64,000 bases of DNA from NCBI RefSeq assembly GCF_026914265.1, contig NC_069136.1, positions 49,336,381 to 49,400,380 of the forward strand, in the 5' to 3' direction. Position 1 is the stretch's first letter. Every line of letters begins with the position of its first letter. This document shows positions 1 to 11,084 of this stretch, one piece after another. The translations under genes were made by a program, and so were the position numbers. The notes under the pieces are model-generated. The model saw only the letters and a list, made by a program, of their open reading frames with translations. It had not been told where the DNA came from and ran no database searches. The stretch is from Mya arenaria. Its lineage: Eukaryota > Mollusca > Bivalvia > Myida > Myidae.

Positions 1-182
1 AGCGGACTTAAACGTACCTCTTTTTGAGTATGTAAACCGTTCAAATACATCCGAGGTTGTTTTTGAAAAAAAAAATGGCCGAGGAGTTCCGATTGTTTAT
101 GAAAAAAAATGACCGAGGAGTTCCGAACGAACAGTTTACTGATTTTTTTGTAAACACTCGCCCTACTGAACTGATTAACTAC

Positions 183-352
183 ATTTCGAATTATTAAAGT
201 TTATCGTCTGATGCAATATAAATATTCTCATCAATCATAAATAGACGCACGCCTGGAGCGACTTTGTAGATTTTCCTTCCTTCGTATTTCTCATGATCTT
301 GTTTTGAAGGCTTTTCAACTTCTCAAAGTTCGTCACCGTATCGAAATAACTG
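183..352 (-). CDS. Possible terminal exon of the minus-strand gene, with an in-frame TGA
   Basis: After the acceptor CATTTTCAG the phase-0 frame reads ten codons (EQLFRYGDEL), meets TGA, then stays open for 43 more codons (including KYEGRKIYKVAPG and FMIDENIYIASDDKL) to TAA. Another frame is open for about 40 codons, so the assignment is uncertain. It may be a true short C-terminus, a sequencing or assembly error, a decayed exon, or recoding. Confidence 0.25.
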
Positions 353-379
353 TTCCTGAAAATGAATATGGATATTGAT

Positions 380-1270
380 AATACCTAAATCATGTTTTAA
401 CGGTGCCAACGGTAAATGAACACACGGCTTTTAAAGGGATCGCATTAATTTAAATATTATTTAAAAAAAACATTATTCAAGTTTTACATCAAGCTGAAGA
501 CATTTAGAGAGGGTAAATTAGAAGGCATTTGCACATGGATATGTGCAATATTACTTAATTTAATAAATAAAAAAGTTACTGTATATTGTTATTAATAAAA
601 TATCATATTTATGTAATAATAAAAAAAAACATATTGTGTATGATTGAGAAGGACGGTTCTAGCGTCTAGCAAAAAATACTTATCACAGGCGGGGAGCTAC
701 ATATTGACGTGAAGCTGTTATGCCATTTCATTGGCTGTAAATGCAGGTTATAATGTACCAGTCAATTGTATCAACGCCCCCCACCCCCTCGCCCCCCAGG
801 TACGGGGAATAGCGGGGGCTTTGACTCTCGGTCCAGCAAGCACGGGTAAAATCCCCGCAGGACGAACTGGTGCATAATCAAAACGGTTTGAGCATGATAC
901 CGTCTGAAACATGTGGGTCGTTATGAGTCGGCACGCTGTCCAAGAACAACACAATGGCCTCCGGTTTGGCCTAGATATGATTATTTATGGGGGAAAGGTG
1001 TTTTTGTAAAATCATTGTCAAAAATTGCGACCTACTTCATGGAATCCTGTTCCGACTCATCGAAAGACATTTTAATGTCGTCCTGGAAAATAATTGAACA
1101 AATATTGTTAAAAAATTCTGTTGATCCATTCTTATAACAATAAAATCAGTAAAATAGACTATAATAAGCCTAATCAACAGTCATAAAGGAGTCTAAAAAA
1201 AAAAAAAAAAATACGGAACAAAATATTAAAAAAATATGTATATTTTTTAATCAGAAATGAAAGTGTTCGT
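380..1270. other. Non-coding stretch with a MITE
   Basis: AT-rich sequence. Apart from the small family A MITE nothing with coding or RNA character is visible. Confidence 0.5.
749..876. mobile_element. GC-rich inverted-repeat MITE, family A (short copy)
   Basis: Starts with a degenerate ATGTACCAGTCAATTGTA and ends AACTGGTGCATAA, the termini shared with copies at 2569, 29500 and 53371. This copy is only about 130 bases and seems internally deleted. Confidence 0.6.
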
Positions 1271-1275
1271 CTTAC

Positions 1276-1302
1276 CAAATCCACGTGATCCGTCGTAAAC
1301 CA
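1276..1302 (-). CDS. Possible 27-base microexon of the minus-strand gene
   Basis: On the minus strand, TTTGCATTTTCAG is followed by 27 bases and the donor TTG|GTAAGA. A 27-base exon keeps phase 0 and would encode WFTTDHVDL. Both splice sites are near consensus but so short an exon can arise by chance. Another frame gives VYDGSRGF. Transcript data would be needed to believe it. Confidence 0.3.
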
Positions 1303-1567
1303 CTGAAAATGCAAACATACATGGTAACGATAAAACTGGATCGTAATTTGTAAAAGAAATATACAATTAATGCATAAGGCTCGTATCTATAAACTGAACA
1401 TGTCCATAGCCTTTCTAAAGTCGAGCGTTTCGGTGTCTATTCCATTCAATTTTATTAATGGTTCTTTCTTTTTTAATTATTCTTTTCCTTTCAACAGAAT
1501 TCTAATACAAACCTTAACTATAAAAAAGCCACTGCTTATAGCGCACTTAAGGGGTTTATAAAATTTT

Positions 1568-1568
1568 A

Positions 1569-1611
<43 letters not shown>
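1568..1611. repeat. (AAT)n microsatellite
   Basis: About 14 uninterrupted AAT/TAA units. Confidence 0.9.
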
Positions 1612-1613
<2 letters not shown>

Positions 1614-1649
1614 TACGTCCGCAAGTTGGAGCAGCATCTGAAATTGAGA

Positions 1650-2130
1650 AAAGTGTCTAATTACATGATCATATTTGCTGTATATCTAATAACATGATCA
1701 TATTTGCTGTTCATCTAATTACATGATCATATTTTGTGTTCATCTAATAACATGATCATATTTGCTGTTCGTCTAATTACATACTCATATTTGCTGTTCA
1801 TCTAATTACATAATCACATTTGCTGTTCATATAATAACATGATCATATTTGCTGTTCATCTAATAGCATGATCATATTTGCTGTTCGTCTAATAGCATGA
1901 TCATATTTGCTGTTCGTCTAATAGCATGATCATATTTGCTGTTCATCTAATAGCATGCTCATATTTGCTGTTCAACTAATTACATGCTCTCATATTTGCT
2001 GTTCAACTAATTACATGCTCATATTTGCTGTTCAACTAATTACATGCTCTCATATTTGCTGTTCAACTAATTACATGCTCATATTTGCTGTTCAACTAAT
2101 TACATTATCATACTTGCTGTACATCTAAAT
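1650..2130. repeat. 29-bp minisatellite, about 16 copies
   Basis: Unit resembles CTAATTACATGATCATATTT followed by GCTGTTCAT. Copies differ by a few substitutions and some carry a CT insertion near position 10. It lies downstream of exon 4 of the minus-strand gene. Confidence 0.9.
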
Positions 2131-2568
2131 ATGTTTTCAAATCTTTCTGGCAAAAGCTGAAGTGTTTTTGATGTGTTGTTTTTTCAAGCTTATGCCCTAT
2201 GGAACATGACTGTCATATTCTCCATCGAAGAGTGTACACAACGAAAAAGGTTTAGTTCGATTCCTTTCGATCTTTCATGTCTTTGTATAGGTGATAGTTC
2301 ATGTATCATACATCCAAGAGAGCAACAGGGACTGCTGGAATCAGTTCGATACATTTGTAAAACGATGAACTTTAACCGCTTGAAGAAATGAACTATAAGT
2401 AATAGTAAGTGCATCTGCAGCACGAGTTGTTGAAATTAATTTCAATCACGAGGGTTAGTGGGTGACGTACCTGTTTTGTATCACGGTGTTGATGACGACT
2501 TTTCAATAAATAGCGTGCGGTAAAAGTGAAAAGAGTTGCTACTTAATATCCGCATGCTCATCGCAGGT

Positions 2569-2888
2569 AATGCACCAGTCAATGGTAACCACGGCCCCCA
2601 GGTCTGGGGGTATACCGGGGATAGCCGGGGAAATGGTCCGTGTTTTTACTTTCCAGGTGGCCCCGCAGTGCCGGGTGACTGCGGTGGTTTTGTCTTCACG
2701 CCAAATATAGTGGGAAATTTGCCTTATCTAGGGTCCCATAGGGTGCGGGGGCATTTGGCGGGGGTTTCACCAGCAGATCGTCCCCGCAGGGAGAAGACTT
2801 TGCCCGGGCTTGGCTGGACCGAAAGTCGAAGTCCCCGCTATTCCCCGGACCTGGGGGGGGGGCGTGGTTGCAATTGACTGGTGCATAA
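2569..2888. mobile_element. GC-rich inverted-repeat MITE, family A
   Basis: Left end TAATGCACCAGTCAATGGTA and right end CAATTGACTGGTGCATAA are inverted repeats extending through CCCCCAGGTC / ACCTGGGGG. The interior is rich in CCCCG/CGGGG. No transposase ORF; the predicted ORFs inside are by-products of GC-rich sequence. Confidence 0.8.
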
Positions 2889-3046
2889 GCTGCGCCTACC
2901 ACTTGTTGCCATTTCGATATGGATGTTAGTGAACAGACAACAAATGAGACCATCACAAGCATGGTATACAGAGAGGACATGGCTCTCCTATGTAGATCGT
3001 TAGTGTTTCTTAATACAATGTCACTTCATGCCTATATATACATTAC

Positions 3047-3130
3047 CTCATCTCTGTCTTTGTGAGCAGCGGACACCTGGTCGCTCATGTTCGTGTATTC
3101 ACCCATCACAGTGGCCAGGGTGGACCTCAC
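3047..3130 (-). CDS. Exon 4 of the unrecognised minus-strand gene
   Basis: 84 bases, 28 codons, phase 0 at both ends, acceptor CTTCACAG and donor GAG|GTAATG. Encodes a hydrophilic, probably helical stretch ending SAAHKDRDE. The flanking intron on the upstream (higher-coordinate) side is made largely of minisatellites. Confidence 0.72.
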
Positions 3131-6017
3131 CTGTGAAGAGACACACACAACTAAAACAGTTGCATGGAGACAAATACACAAATCCCATTAACTGCATGGA
3201 GACACATACACAAATCCCATTAACTGCATGGAGACAAATACACAAATCCCATTAACTGCATGGAGACAAATACACAAATCCCATTAACTGCATGGAGACA
3301 AATACACAAATCCCATTAACTGCATGGAGACAAATACACAAATCCCATTAACTGCATGGAGACAAGTACACAAATCCCATTAACTGCATTGAGACGCAAA
3401 CAAAACTTTCATTATCTGCATGGAGAGACATTTACATAACACAACTGAAATAAGCTGCATAGTTACAAATATACAATAATGATTAGCTGCTTTGAGACAC
3501 GCAAACAGTAACCATTAGCTGCGTACGGACACGTAAACAATAACCACCCGATATGCTTGCAGACAGGTAAACAATAACCACCCGATATGCTTGCAGACAG
3601 GTAAACAATAACCACCCGATATGCTTGCAGACGGGTAAACAATAACCACCCGATATGCTTGCAGACGGGTAAACAATAACAATAATCTGCTTACATATAT
3701 GTACACAATAGCCATAAGTTGGCTTGCTTGCAGACAAGTAAACACACCAGAGACACACGTACTCAATAACAAGTAGCTGCAGAGAGACACGTTAACAAGA
3801 TCCAGTAACTGCAGATTGGAGCAACCGGAACAGTAATGAACGTAATTCCGATGCTCCCGGTTTTTGTGAATTTTAGACAATTCAACCACAGTCTATTCGA
3901 GCACTCTGTGTAACTAACATACCTCAGTATCCCTCGTGTTGTTCATCTGTCGCTTCATCAGCTCAACAACGGGATCCACTGGCTCCTCCTCATCTGCAAA
4001 CTCGTCAAACGTGTACAGAGTCTGAAAATCATAACGCATTCTTAGAAAAATTCAATTCAAAAAGCAATTTATCTGACAATTTGCACATAAGAGAGATCTT
4101 TACTGAAGTTGACTACTAGTATATTATGTTTGCCTTTGGTGTCTTTAATGTTTAGCACTGCATTGACAGTATTTCATAATACTTTGTTTACCCTATGTCT
4201 GTGCTATGTTTGTTAGTCACCTGTTGTATTTTTTCCTACTGATGAATATACCGACCCATTTAAAGATAAGTGGTTAGTTTAAACTAATTTCTTTTAGCTC
4301 GATTGTAAGCTGATAGCTTACTGAATCTCCCTCGACTCTGTTTTCTGGGTAGAAACCAGTACTGGAGTCCATTTTGAGAGGCCGTGAGAAAGTACCCCTG
4401 GTCGGTATCGAACCCACAACCTCTTGTGTGAGAGGCGGACTCCTATGCTACAAGACCACCCTGACCCCATTTTGTGAGAAATATCAATACAACAAATTAC
4501 TGGCAGTAAACGCGAAATCAATGAAATACCACACTTGAAAGACTTGTTACCTTGGCGAGGTTCTTCGTGATGTCCCCTAGCTGCTCCTTGATTCGTTCAG
4601 TCTGTGTTTTCGCAGGTACGTACAGAGGCCCGACGAGGAGGTCAGGATCAAAGCCGAGACCGAAGTCGGGCTTGCGGGGTTCTACCATATTGCCTAGGAT
4701 TGTTTTAGGTATATTTATTGCCCTTTTATTTCAACATGATCAGTACATATGATAATGATACAGAGTAAACATATCAAAGCACTGAAAGTGCTGAATGGCT
4801 TGAGCGATGATTCCTTCTATTCAAAATGATTCATATGAATGTTTGCATGACACTCACCACCAACATCATCAACACCACAACCTTTAATAAACATAATTAA
4901 GTGTTTTAATTGTTAATGATATTATCAGTACAAATTGATTCAGTGTATTTCATGAGGTAGATATGTTATACATGTATTGTAAATGTTAAGCAGACAGAAA
5001 TGGGCAGCATTTCATATAGACCTGTCTACAAAAGTAGTATTCAGGTTCAGCCATTCATGTGTACTACTGAGTTATTCGACCAACTTCAATTTCTACAGAA
5101 TCATGACACCGTGAGCACAAAGGGGGAGTAAGATAATATTGTTTCTATTCGTAGCAATACTATATGGATATAAGAATCAGTTAAATGTTCACATAAACAT
5201 ATGATTAACGTACGCAAGGATGGAAAAGGTTTGAACAAAAAATACGTAATACGGTATGGAAAATGAATACAGGAGATACGTGTTTTTCCATTTAATATAA
5301 CTTGCTACTGGGATTGTTTCGTACATTTAGCTTATATCACAGTAAGAGCAGTAAGAACAGTGCAAAAGGAAGAAAATCGCACAGTATTAAATATGTATTG
5401 TATATCTGAATTCACTCCCCTGTAGTATCTTATCTTTATAATCATTATGCATCATGAAAGTCATCTATTAATATAGGTGATATATTTCTTATTTTCTTTA
5501 ATGGTTGTTTTTTCGGTATATTCTGGACTTTTTTGAGACGTGTCATATAAACGATTCTCTTAATGTCCGTAATGTTTATAATAACTTTATAAACATTTAA
5601 CTTGATTATTATCCTTTTTTCCGCAAGATTGTATATGATTATATCAGACAAAACATCCAATAACGCTCTGATATGAATGCACCATTTAAGACTAAAATTC
5701 TAAAACAGACACACTTTTCTTAGGGCATCAGCCCTAAACACCCAATTCGCATTTGAACCATATATGTTTTGGTATTGTGGAAGTTGTGATCCGAAATGGC
5801 GACCACTCCAAACCTAGATCTTGGACCCGCCCTTGCTGAGAGTGTTAGATTTACCTCCAAACTTCATTTCGCCGTGTTTGAAAACATCAAGTAACTGCCC
5901 ATTTGGACCCCTGATGGGTGGATCCATGTCTTGTCCACGGCCGGCAATCTTGTTTAATTCATTCTTCGGAATGCTTCCGGGGCCACCTTGGACGGAGCTG
6001 TGTCTCCAGCGATCCAT
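3047..6017 (-). CDS. Unrecognised gene, 5' part (4 phase-matched exons, minus strand)
   Basis: Four exons on the minus strand (6017-5855, 4693-4551, 4021-3923, 3130-3047) join with GT-AG splice sites and matching phases (1, 0, 0, 0) into 163 residues without a stop. The start is the ATG at 6017, in a strong context (A at -3, G at +4). The protein opens with a basic, Gly/Pro-rich region, then a segment with FGLGFDPDLLVGPLYVP, then charged, probably helical sequence (ERIKEQLGDITKNLAK; DEEEPVDPVVELMKRQM). No signal peptide or membrane segment is visible. I do not recognise the family. The helical character would fit a cytoplasmic scaffold or ciliary coiled-coil protein, but that is only inference. 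The gene continues left of 3047; two weak candidate exons are listed separately. Its introns carry minisatellites and a SINE. Exon-intron structure is firm; function is unknown. Confidence 0.7.
3165..3400. repeat. 32-bp minisatellite, about 7 copies
   Basis: Unit CATGGAGACAAATACACAAA plus TCCCATTAACTG, nearly identical between copies. It begins about 35 bases from exon 4 of the minus-strand gene. Confidence 0.9.
3530..3690. repeat. 34-bp minisatellite, about 4 copies
   Basis: Unit TAAACAATAACCACCCGATA plus TGCTTGCAGACAGG, with degenerate copies continuing on both sides. In the same intron as the 32-bp array. Open reading frames through it are artefacts of the repetition. Confidence 0.85.
3923..4021 (-). 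CDS. Exon 3 of the unrecognised minus-strand gene
   Basis: 99 bases, 33 codons, phase 0 at both ends, acceptor TTTTCAG and donor GAG|GTATGT. Very acidic first half (DEFADEEEPVDP) followed by a Met/Lys/Arg-rich helix-like second half. Confidence 0.75.
4283..4469 (-). mobile_element. tRNA-derived SINE
   Basis: On the minus strand the head holds a tRNA-like A box (TGTAGCATAGGAGTCCG) and a B box (GGTTCGATACC) at tRNA-like spacing. The tail contains TACTGGTTTCTACCCAG and ends CAATCGAGCTAAAAGAAATT. This fits the tRNA-head SINEs with a conserved central domain that are widespread in invertebrates; the exact family is not assigned. It lies in an intron of the minus-strand gene in the same orientation. 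Confidence 0.75.
4551..4693 (-). CDS. Exon 2 of the unrecognised minus-strand gene
   Basis: The acceptor CCTAG is followed by 143 bases (two bases completing a Gly codon plus 47 codons) and the donor AAG|GTAACA. An internal Met at the exon's second residue could mimic a start, but phase 1 matches exon 1 exactly. Contains FGLGFDPDLLVGPLYVP and an amphipathic helix-like tail. Confidence 0.75.
5855..6017 (-). CDS. Exon 1 of the unrecognised minus-strand gene
   Basis: ATG at 6017, then 54 codons plus one base, ending at a consensus donor (GGAG|GTAAAT). The apparent reading through the donor to a stop at 5814 is intron. The peptide starts MDRWRHSSVQ and contains the hydrophilic run RGQDMDPPIRGPNG. 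The upstream in-frame codon at 6044 is TTG, not ATG, so 6017 was chosen. Confidence 0.7.
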
Positions 6018-6235
6018 TTTCCCACTAAGACCGGACGAAAACAATCACGTGCCCCAGTCACTGCCAAGGCCGGCAAGCGAGAGACGATCTTTATCTACGT
6101 TTTGATTAGTTATTCTTATGCAGTGTAAAGATAAGATATCAAATAAAAAAAATGAGAGCAGCCTCAAGCTGCACTAACGTTGCGTAAATGAAATAGATAC
6201 GTTGCCAAAGGTGACTACGTTGATTGGATGACAAA

Positions 6236-6243
6236 TGACGTCA
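6236..6243. promoter_or_regulatory. CRE-like palindrome upstream of the minus-strand gene
   Basis: TGACGTCA lies about 220 bases upstream of the ATG at 6017, near an inverted CCAAT (GATTGG at about 6222) and GTTGCC motifs. This is typical of proximal promoters, but short motifs are common by chance. Confidence 0.3.
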
Positions 6244-6373
6244 TATTTGATTGTGACGTTGCCGCGTCATCTATGACTTGTATTTCTTCCTTCCCTTTTG
6301 TTTATTTGATTTTATTCCATTTTTCTTTCAATAAATAATAATAATAAAATCTTCTTTCCATTTGGTTTTCCTT

Positions 6374-6486
6374 TCAATGAGTAAATGAATGAATGAATGA
6401 ACGAACGAACGAACGAACGGACGAATAAATGAACGAATAAATGAATGAAGAAGCTGGTTTGTTTTTGGATGGATGGATGGATGGAG
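6374..6486. repeat. (GAAT)n/(GAAC)n/(GGAT)n microsatellite cluster
   Basis: Adjacent tetranucleotide runs: GAAT/GAAC repeats followed by four to five GGAT units. Confidence 0.9.
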
Positions 6487-6489
6487 AAG

Positions 6490-7395
6490 CACACTAACGA
6501 CAATTTAACCAATTATGTGATTATTATGTTTCGTCCAATGACCAAGCTTCTGATTACATCTACCACTACCGATTTCCGATTAAAACCGCTACTTGCTGTT
6601 TTACAAAAATAAATGTATTATATATTTGGGGGACAACTGCAATCTAATTGAACAAAAAATAATTTCGAACACTTATCATGATATGAGACTGCTCATCACT
6701 GAAGGAAAACATCTTGTTACAATATATATCAGACCGTTGGATAAACAGTTTGGTCATTTTTGGTGATTCGGTCTGGTCCCTGTAAACTTATACATGAAGG
6801 GGCACATTATCATATGGGTTACACTTCATAGGTGCACAAAAATGCATTATTAGGTTTCTCTCATTTGACTCACCAAATACAAAAATCATTTTGAAAAAAA
6901 AAAAAACACCCACAAGCTTATGCATAAAATAAACCGAAACGCACCAATTAAGACAACATTTAGCAAACGTTTTGGATAGAGGACACCTAAATTCCCTTAC
7001 CTTATAACTACAAATAGTTAAGGTACTACGGTCGGACGCGCGTCCAATCTTAAACCCTAGACAAAACAAAACTTAAATGCAAAATATATAAGCGATAGTT
7101 TGATGCGCATTTAACTGTGAAAATTGCGGCCTTGTAAACCGCATTTATAAAGGCTCGTATGTTTTAACTGTACCAATCATATGCGCTTTTGGTTTTGATC
7201 ATTAGTCATCGAGTGTTCACCTATATAGTTGCCCTTTAAGAACCCCGCGTCATAAGCATGTCCAATCTGTGACCCCATTCTATTTTTGTATCGTTTGACA
7301 TAGTTTTGTGTGCTTTAATAGAAAATATTGACATTCTACCGTAACAATTATATGAACAAGTGCAATAACCGTATATTAAGATGCACTAGTTATTT
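6490..7395. other. Intergenic sequence with no recognisable feature
   Basis: No exon-like frame with splice sites, no RNA gene and no clear repeat was seen. Confidence 0.4.
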
Positions 7396-7398
7396 CAA

Positions 7399-7606
7399 CC
7401 GGGGGGGGGGGGATGGTAAAGGGCGGCACAACCGGCGTGTGCCCCCCCCCCCCCCGCCTTAAATCGTCAAAGTTGACCGTTTATTTTTATATAGGAGATG
7501 AAATGTAATAAAATACTACCAAAATGCACCATTTCACAATAGAAATTGTTAAAATATTCTTGGGCGAGTACCCCAACCCCCACCCCAACTCCCTATATTT
7601 CTTTAT
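7399..7606. mobile_element. hAT-like MITE, family B (degenerate copy)
   Basis: Shares CCAAAATGCACCATTTC and AGAAATTGTTAAAAT with the better-preserved copy at 12558, between G- and C-homopolymer runs. The terminal repeats are not preserved. Confidence 0.55.
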
Positions 7607-7609
7607 TAA

Positions 7610-8580
7610 GGTATATGTTAATAAAACAAATGATTACATAACAATATTAACACTCTCTTGTGTACATGTACTGGTTTAAGTTGGTATTTGCTTGTGAAAA
7701 TAAAACCCATCAAATTGTTACTGTCTGAAAAAATACGTTACTAAAGTCAAACTACGATTGTATTATTAGAAAGGAGAGTCACATGAAGTATCGTGTCATT
7801 TTGGTTTGTGATTGGTAAGTTAACTACGTGCTAGCAAAACTAAAATTATTAAAAGTTTGAAAGTTTAAGCAGATGGCAATGTCATGTACGTAATGTACGT
7901 TTCAATGTCTACTCAGCTCATTTACATTTTCTTATTCTGGGATTCATAATCATCGTGTTTAAAATATAAAACTGTATCCGAGCGACAAAATTTTACTGCA
8001 TAATTTCAAATGTACAACCCATGTAATGCATGGTTACAATGAAAAGTAACATACGTTACTACGACCACTAAATTTCAGTTCTTTTTGACGACTGATAAGC
8101 ATCGTTATGAAAATATAAAGCTGTAACATGGCTCAAAACTGAACAGAATAATGCTACGATTATACATTTGCAAATTTTAGCAGAGGTCAATTTCATACAT
8201 GAGTATGTAATGAAACTTGCGTTACCACGTCTAGTTAATTAATTCTTTTTACGATAAATAAGCATTGTGGTAAGAATATTAAAAATATCCATGAGATAAA
8301 AAACGGAAATTATACTTAATATTCTCAATACTGATAATACCACAAAAAAGAGAATAATATTGTATATTAAAGTTATCTACATAAAACAATTGTTTCATTT
8401 GACACGTTTTGATTTCAGTGTTTCATCGGTCAGCAAGTGTATTCATTGATTGCCTATTTGTTCTCTTCGTGACAGCACATATTTTCTCCACGACAAACAC
8501 AGAACATAGTGCATGACAGTCGAGAGCTATAACAAAGACATCGCATACTAAAGCACAACATTTGGTTTTCAAATGAACAC
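7610..8580. other. AT-rich intergenic sequence
   Basis: Three loosely similar stretches (around 7840, 8000 and 8200) share GTAATG.ACG and GCATCGT/GCATTGTG-like words, suggesting old duplication. Nothing codable was found. Confidence 0.3.
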
Positions 8581-8584
8581 CTTA

Positions 8585-10383
8585 TCAGTTTAAAGATGTC
8601 CTGTGGTTCCTGTTTATTTCTGTAGCTTTTCGCATTAATATTGACGGCGTATTTCCATATACTAGTACATGCATGGGGAGTGACTGAAGCTTTGGCGCTG
8701 ATGCTGGATATTTTTCAATCTTTTTTAGAACCTTAATAGCTGTATCCTTTCCCATTCCATGACAACACGCCAATGTGTCACAACCGGATAGTGCTTGAGA
8801 TGCTGGTATATCCAGTATTATATCCTTGTTAGCCTCAGCAGTCGTCTTTAACTGCAGGGCATTGTATTGGTAATTCCATTAATACTTTCAAAGACACTAG
8901 GTGTACTAGAAAATGATAAAGGGCCAGCATAAACACATGGATGTCTTCAGATATTATGCACATACCACTTTCGGTCTCATTGGCAACCACAACCATTTGT
9001 TGAACAAGGATATTATTCGCCTCTTCATGTTATGTGCGCATGTCTTGTCGTTACACTCTCTGTAACGTCGAGTTGAAAATCGTCTTTCCCAGTTTTAACG
9101 AGTTTGTGTCTTGAGCCAGTTTCCGGGAATGTTACATTTGTCGACAAATCGTCACAGATAAGAGAAATCAACTGTTTTAGTTTTCTGGTACAGTAAAAAT
9201 GGCCTACTGTGTGGGCAATTGCATAACTGTAGAAAGTTGGTGTATTCGACAATACGTAATTCCTCGTGATTCTCGCGTTTCACCTTTTGCGCTGTCAAAT
9301 ACAAAGTACATATTGAAGTAGGCCAGTTTCCTTTCAATATATCTTCTTAATTGGAAAATGTAATCCATCACCGTTCCACTTATGGGCCAGCGAATAATAC
9401 ATACAATTGCAGAACCGCCAATTATAACCCATTCTATCTGATTTGATGAGTGTCTTGCAGAGGTTTCTACATGTAAAATCTTCTTCATTTGTGACTTTGA
9501 TTTGGCTATTCTGAGATCACCTGATGCAGGAAACAAAGAGGTGGAAACAGGCGACAATTCATACGATTACATACATTTCAAGTCATTTTCCCGTGAACTC
9601 ACTTGCAGACCAATAACTCTGGTATAAATCAACTCTGTGTCAAATGATCTCAACTCATCTTAAGCGACTTCTTTGATGCGGATTGAGTTTTAATTGATCG
9701 CAGAATGGCTTCGTAGAATGATACTGACTATCCGTTTTCAAAGTCTTTCATTTGCTTCGTACCAATTGCGATGACGTCGTGTACATTAGCTACAAATGGA
9801 GCAAGCTCTCAGGTAACAACATTTACCAGCTCTTGTGGATGATCGATGGGCCGCAGTTGATGAATACATTCATTGATCTTGGTCTTCATAGAAGTGCGGT
9901 ATTTTATATCGGTTTATATCCTGCTTTTCTTATCTTCGTTAAATGCTTGCCTGTGTCTTGTGGTCGTTCTCCTTCACAAATAAATTCGATGCCATATTCC
10001 ATTTGACTACATATGTGCAGACTGAGTGCCCATACATTTAGAGTTTCAGGCTTGAGTATAATTCCTATTATTCCACCGGCTCCATGTGCATACCTCATAA
10101 AGGTCGTTTCAATGAACATATCGCTCCATATCGCGTTCCATGTTTCGGGTATGTGACGTATTATGTGTTCACCTTTTAAGATTTTTTCTCGAACTGGTTT
10201 CGGAAGCGATTCGATCGATCTCAAATGATAGAGACAATAGCGGGCATACTTAAAGTTACCCGCTGCAAAAAAGTTTAGACTCATAGCTAGATGTAAGCAC
10301 CAATCACTTTCCCTTTCAGTACGGATAAACATTATCATGATCAGTACAACTTTTAGATGACATTCCACCCATAACTGTTGCAC
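8585..10383 (-). pseudogene. Decayed mobile-element ORF with PIN/FEN1-like nuclease motifs
   Basis: Read on the minus strand, several frames in order give one long protein broken by frameshifts and stops. The first part (10383-9904) has CLHLAMSLNFFAAGNFKYAR, WSDMFIETTFMRY and GGIIGIILKPETLNVWALSL. The middle (9557-9025) has EWVIIGGSAIVCI and ICDDLSTNVTFP. Then come ESGMCIISEDIHVFMLALYH (about 8955) and ALSGCDTLACCHGMGKDTA (about 8800). The last two match the metal-binding Asp and helix-hairpin-helix pattern of PIN/FEN1-like nucleases. From memory, proteins of this type are high-copy, uncharacterised ORFs in coral and mollusc genomes; their transposition mechanism is not known to me. It has several breaks and is not expected to function. 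Confidence 0.6.
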
Positions 10384-10478
10384 GCTGTTTTGCTTTCTGG
10401 CACACGAAATACGATCACTTTATAATTGCTTTATAATACATTGGCACCCTTTTTAACTTTTGATATCCATTTCAAAGA

Positions 10479-10738
10479 AGACCAGTAGCAATACCACACT
10501 GTGATAGAAAATGTCTTGCATGTAATTTACTTGAAGACGAATTTCATTTTATTCTTGAATGTCAACTGTATAAAGAACTAAGAAAGCAATACTTGAAAAC
10601 ATATTATTATACTGCACCGAATATACATAAATTTATAAAATTATTTAAATCGCAAAATGTAACTGTAAACAGAAACCTTGCCATTTATGTGTATAAGGCA
10701 ATGGAATCAAGAGAAAGATATTTATTGTATTACGGGTA
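10479..10738 (+). pseudogene. LINE reverse transcriptase, C-terminal fragment
   Basis: An ATG-less frame ends at the TAA of 10736-10738 and encodes HCDRKCLACNLLEDEFHFIL ECQLYKELRKQYL, then NRNLAIYVYKAMESRERYLL. The C-x2-C...H...C pattern is the zinc-finger-like tail found after the RT domain of many metazoan non-LTR retrotransposons. The upstream part is missing, as expected for a 5'-truncated copy. Confidence 0.7.
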
Positions 10739-10739
10739 A

Positions 10740-11080
10740 TTTTATTCGTTAACATTAACTACTTCACGCTTAAATGTAACTTTATTGATGATATATCATT
10801 TGGTCGCATGATTTGATGTATTTATAATTTTGATCAATTGCTTATATGAATGTATTGGACCTTGACTATTTTTAGAAACATGTTTCGTAATTATATTATG
10901 CATACGCATGGGCATTTTTGACTAGATGTATTTGGATCTAAACTAAACTTTTATGCTTTTATTTAAACTTCAAAATTTTGAAGAAGGGTAGTGATAATGG
11001 ATTAATAATTATGAACTTTCAGTATTTCCCATAAAATAGTATGTCAGTCATATGCAATCATGTCCTAATGTTTGAATGTA
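10740..11080. other. AT-rich sequence, perhaps the LINE 3' UTR
   Basis: Follows the LINE tail in the same orientation with no other visible feature. Confidence 0.3.
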
Positions 11081-11084
11081 TAAA

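Noticed and set aside
2536..2980. ORFs on both strands around 2.5-3.0 kb
   Set aside because: They lie in the GC-rich MITE, which has no stop-poor coding signature and recurs as non-coding copies elsewhere.
4390..4469. A tRNA gene (A and B boxes)
   Set aside because: No cloverleaf acceptor or anticodon stems are maintained; the 3' extension identifies a tRNA-derived SINE.
5814..6044. Stand-alone 76-residue small protein on the minus strand
   Set aside because: The first codon at 6044 is TTG, and the frame crosses a consensus donor whose phase fits the next exon, so it is exon 1 of a larger gene.
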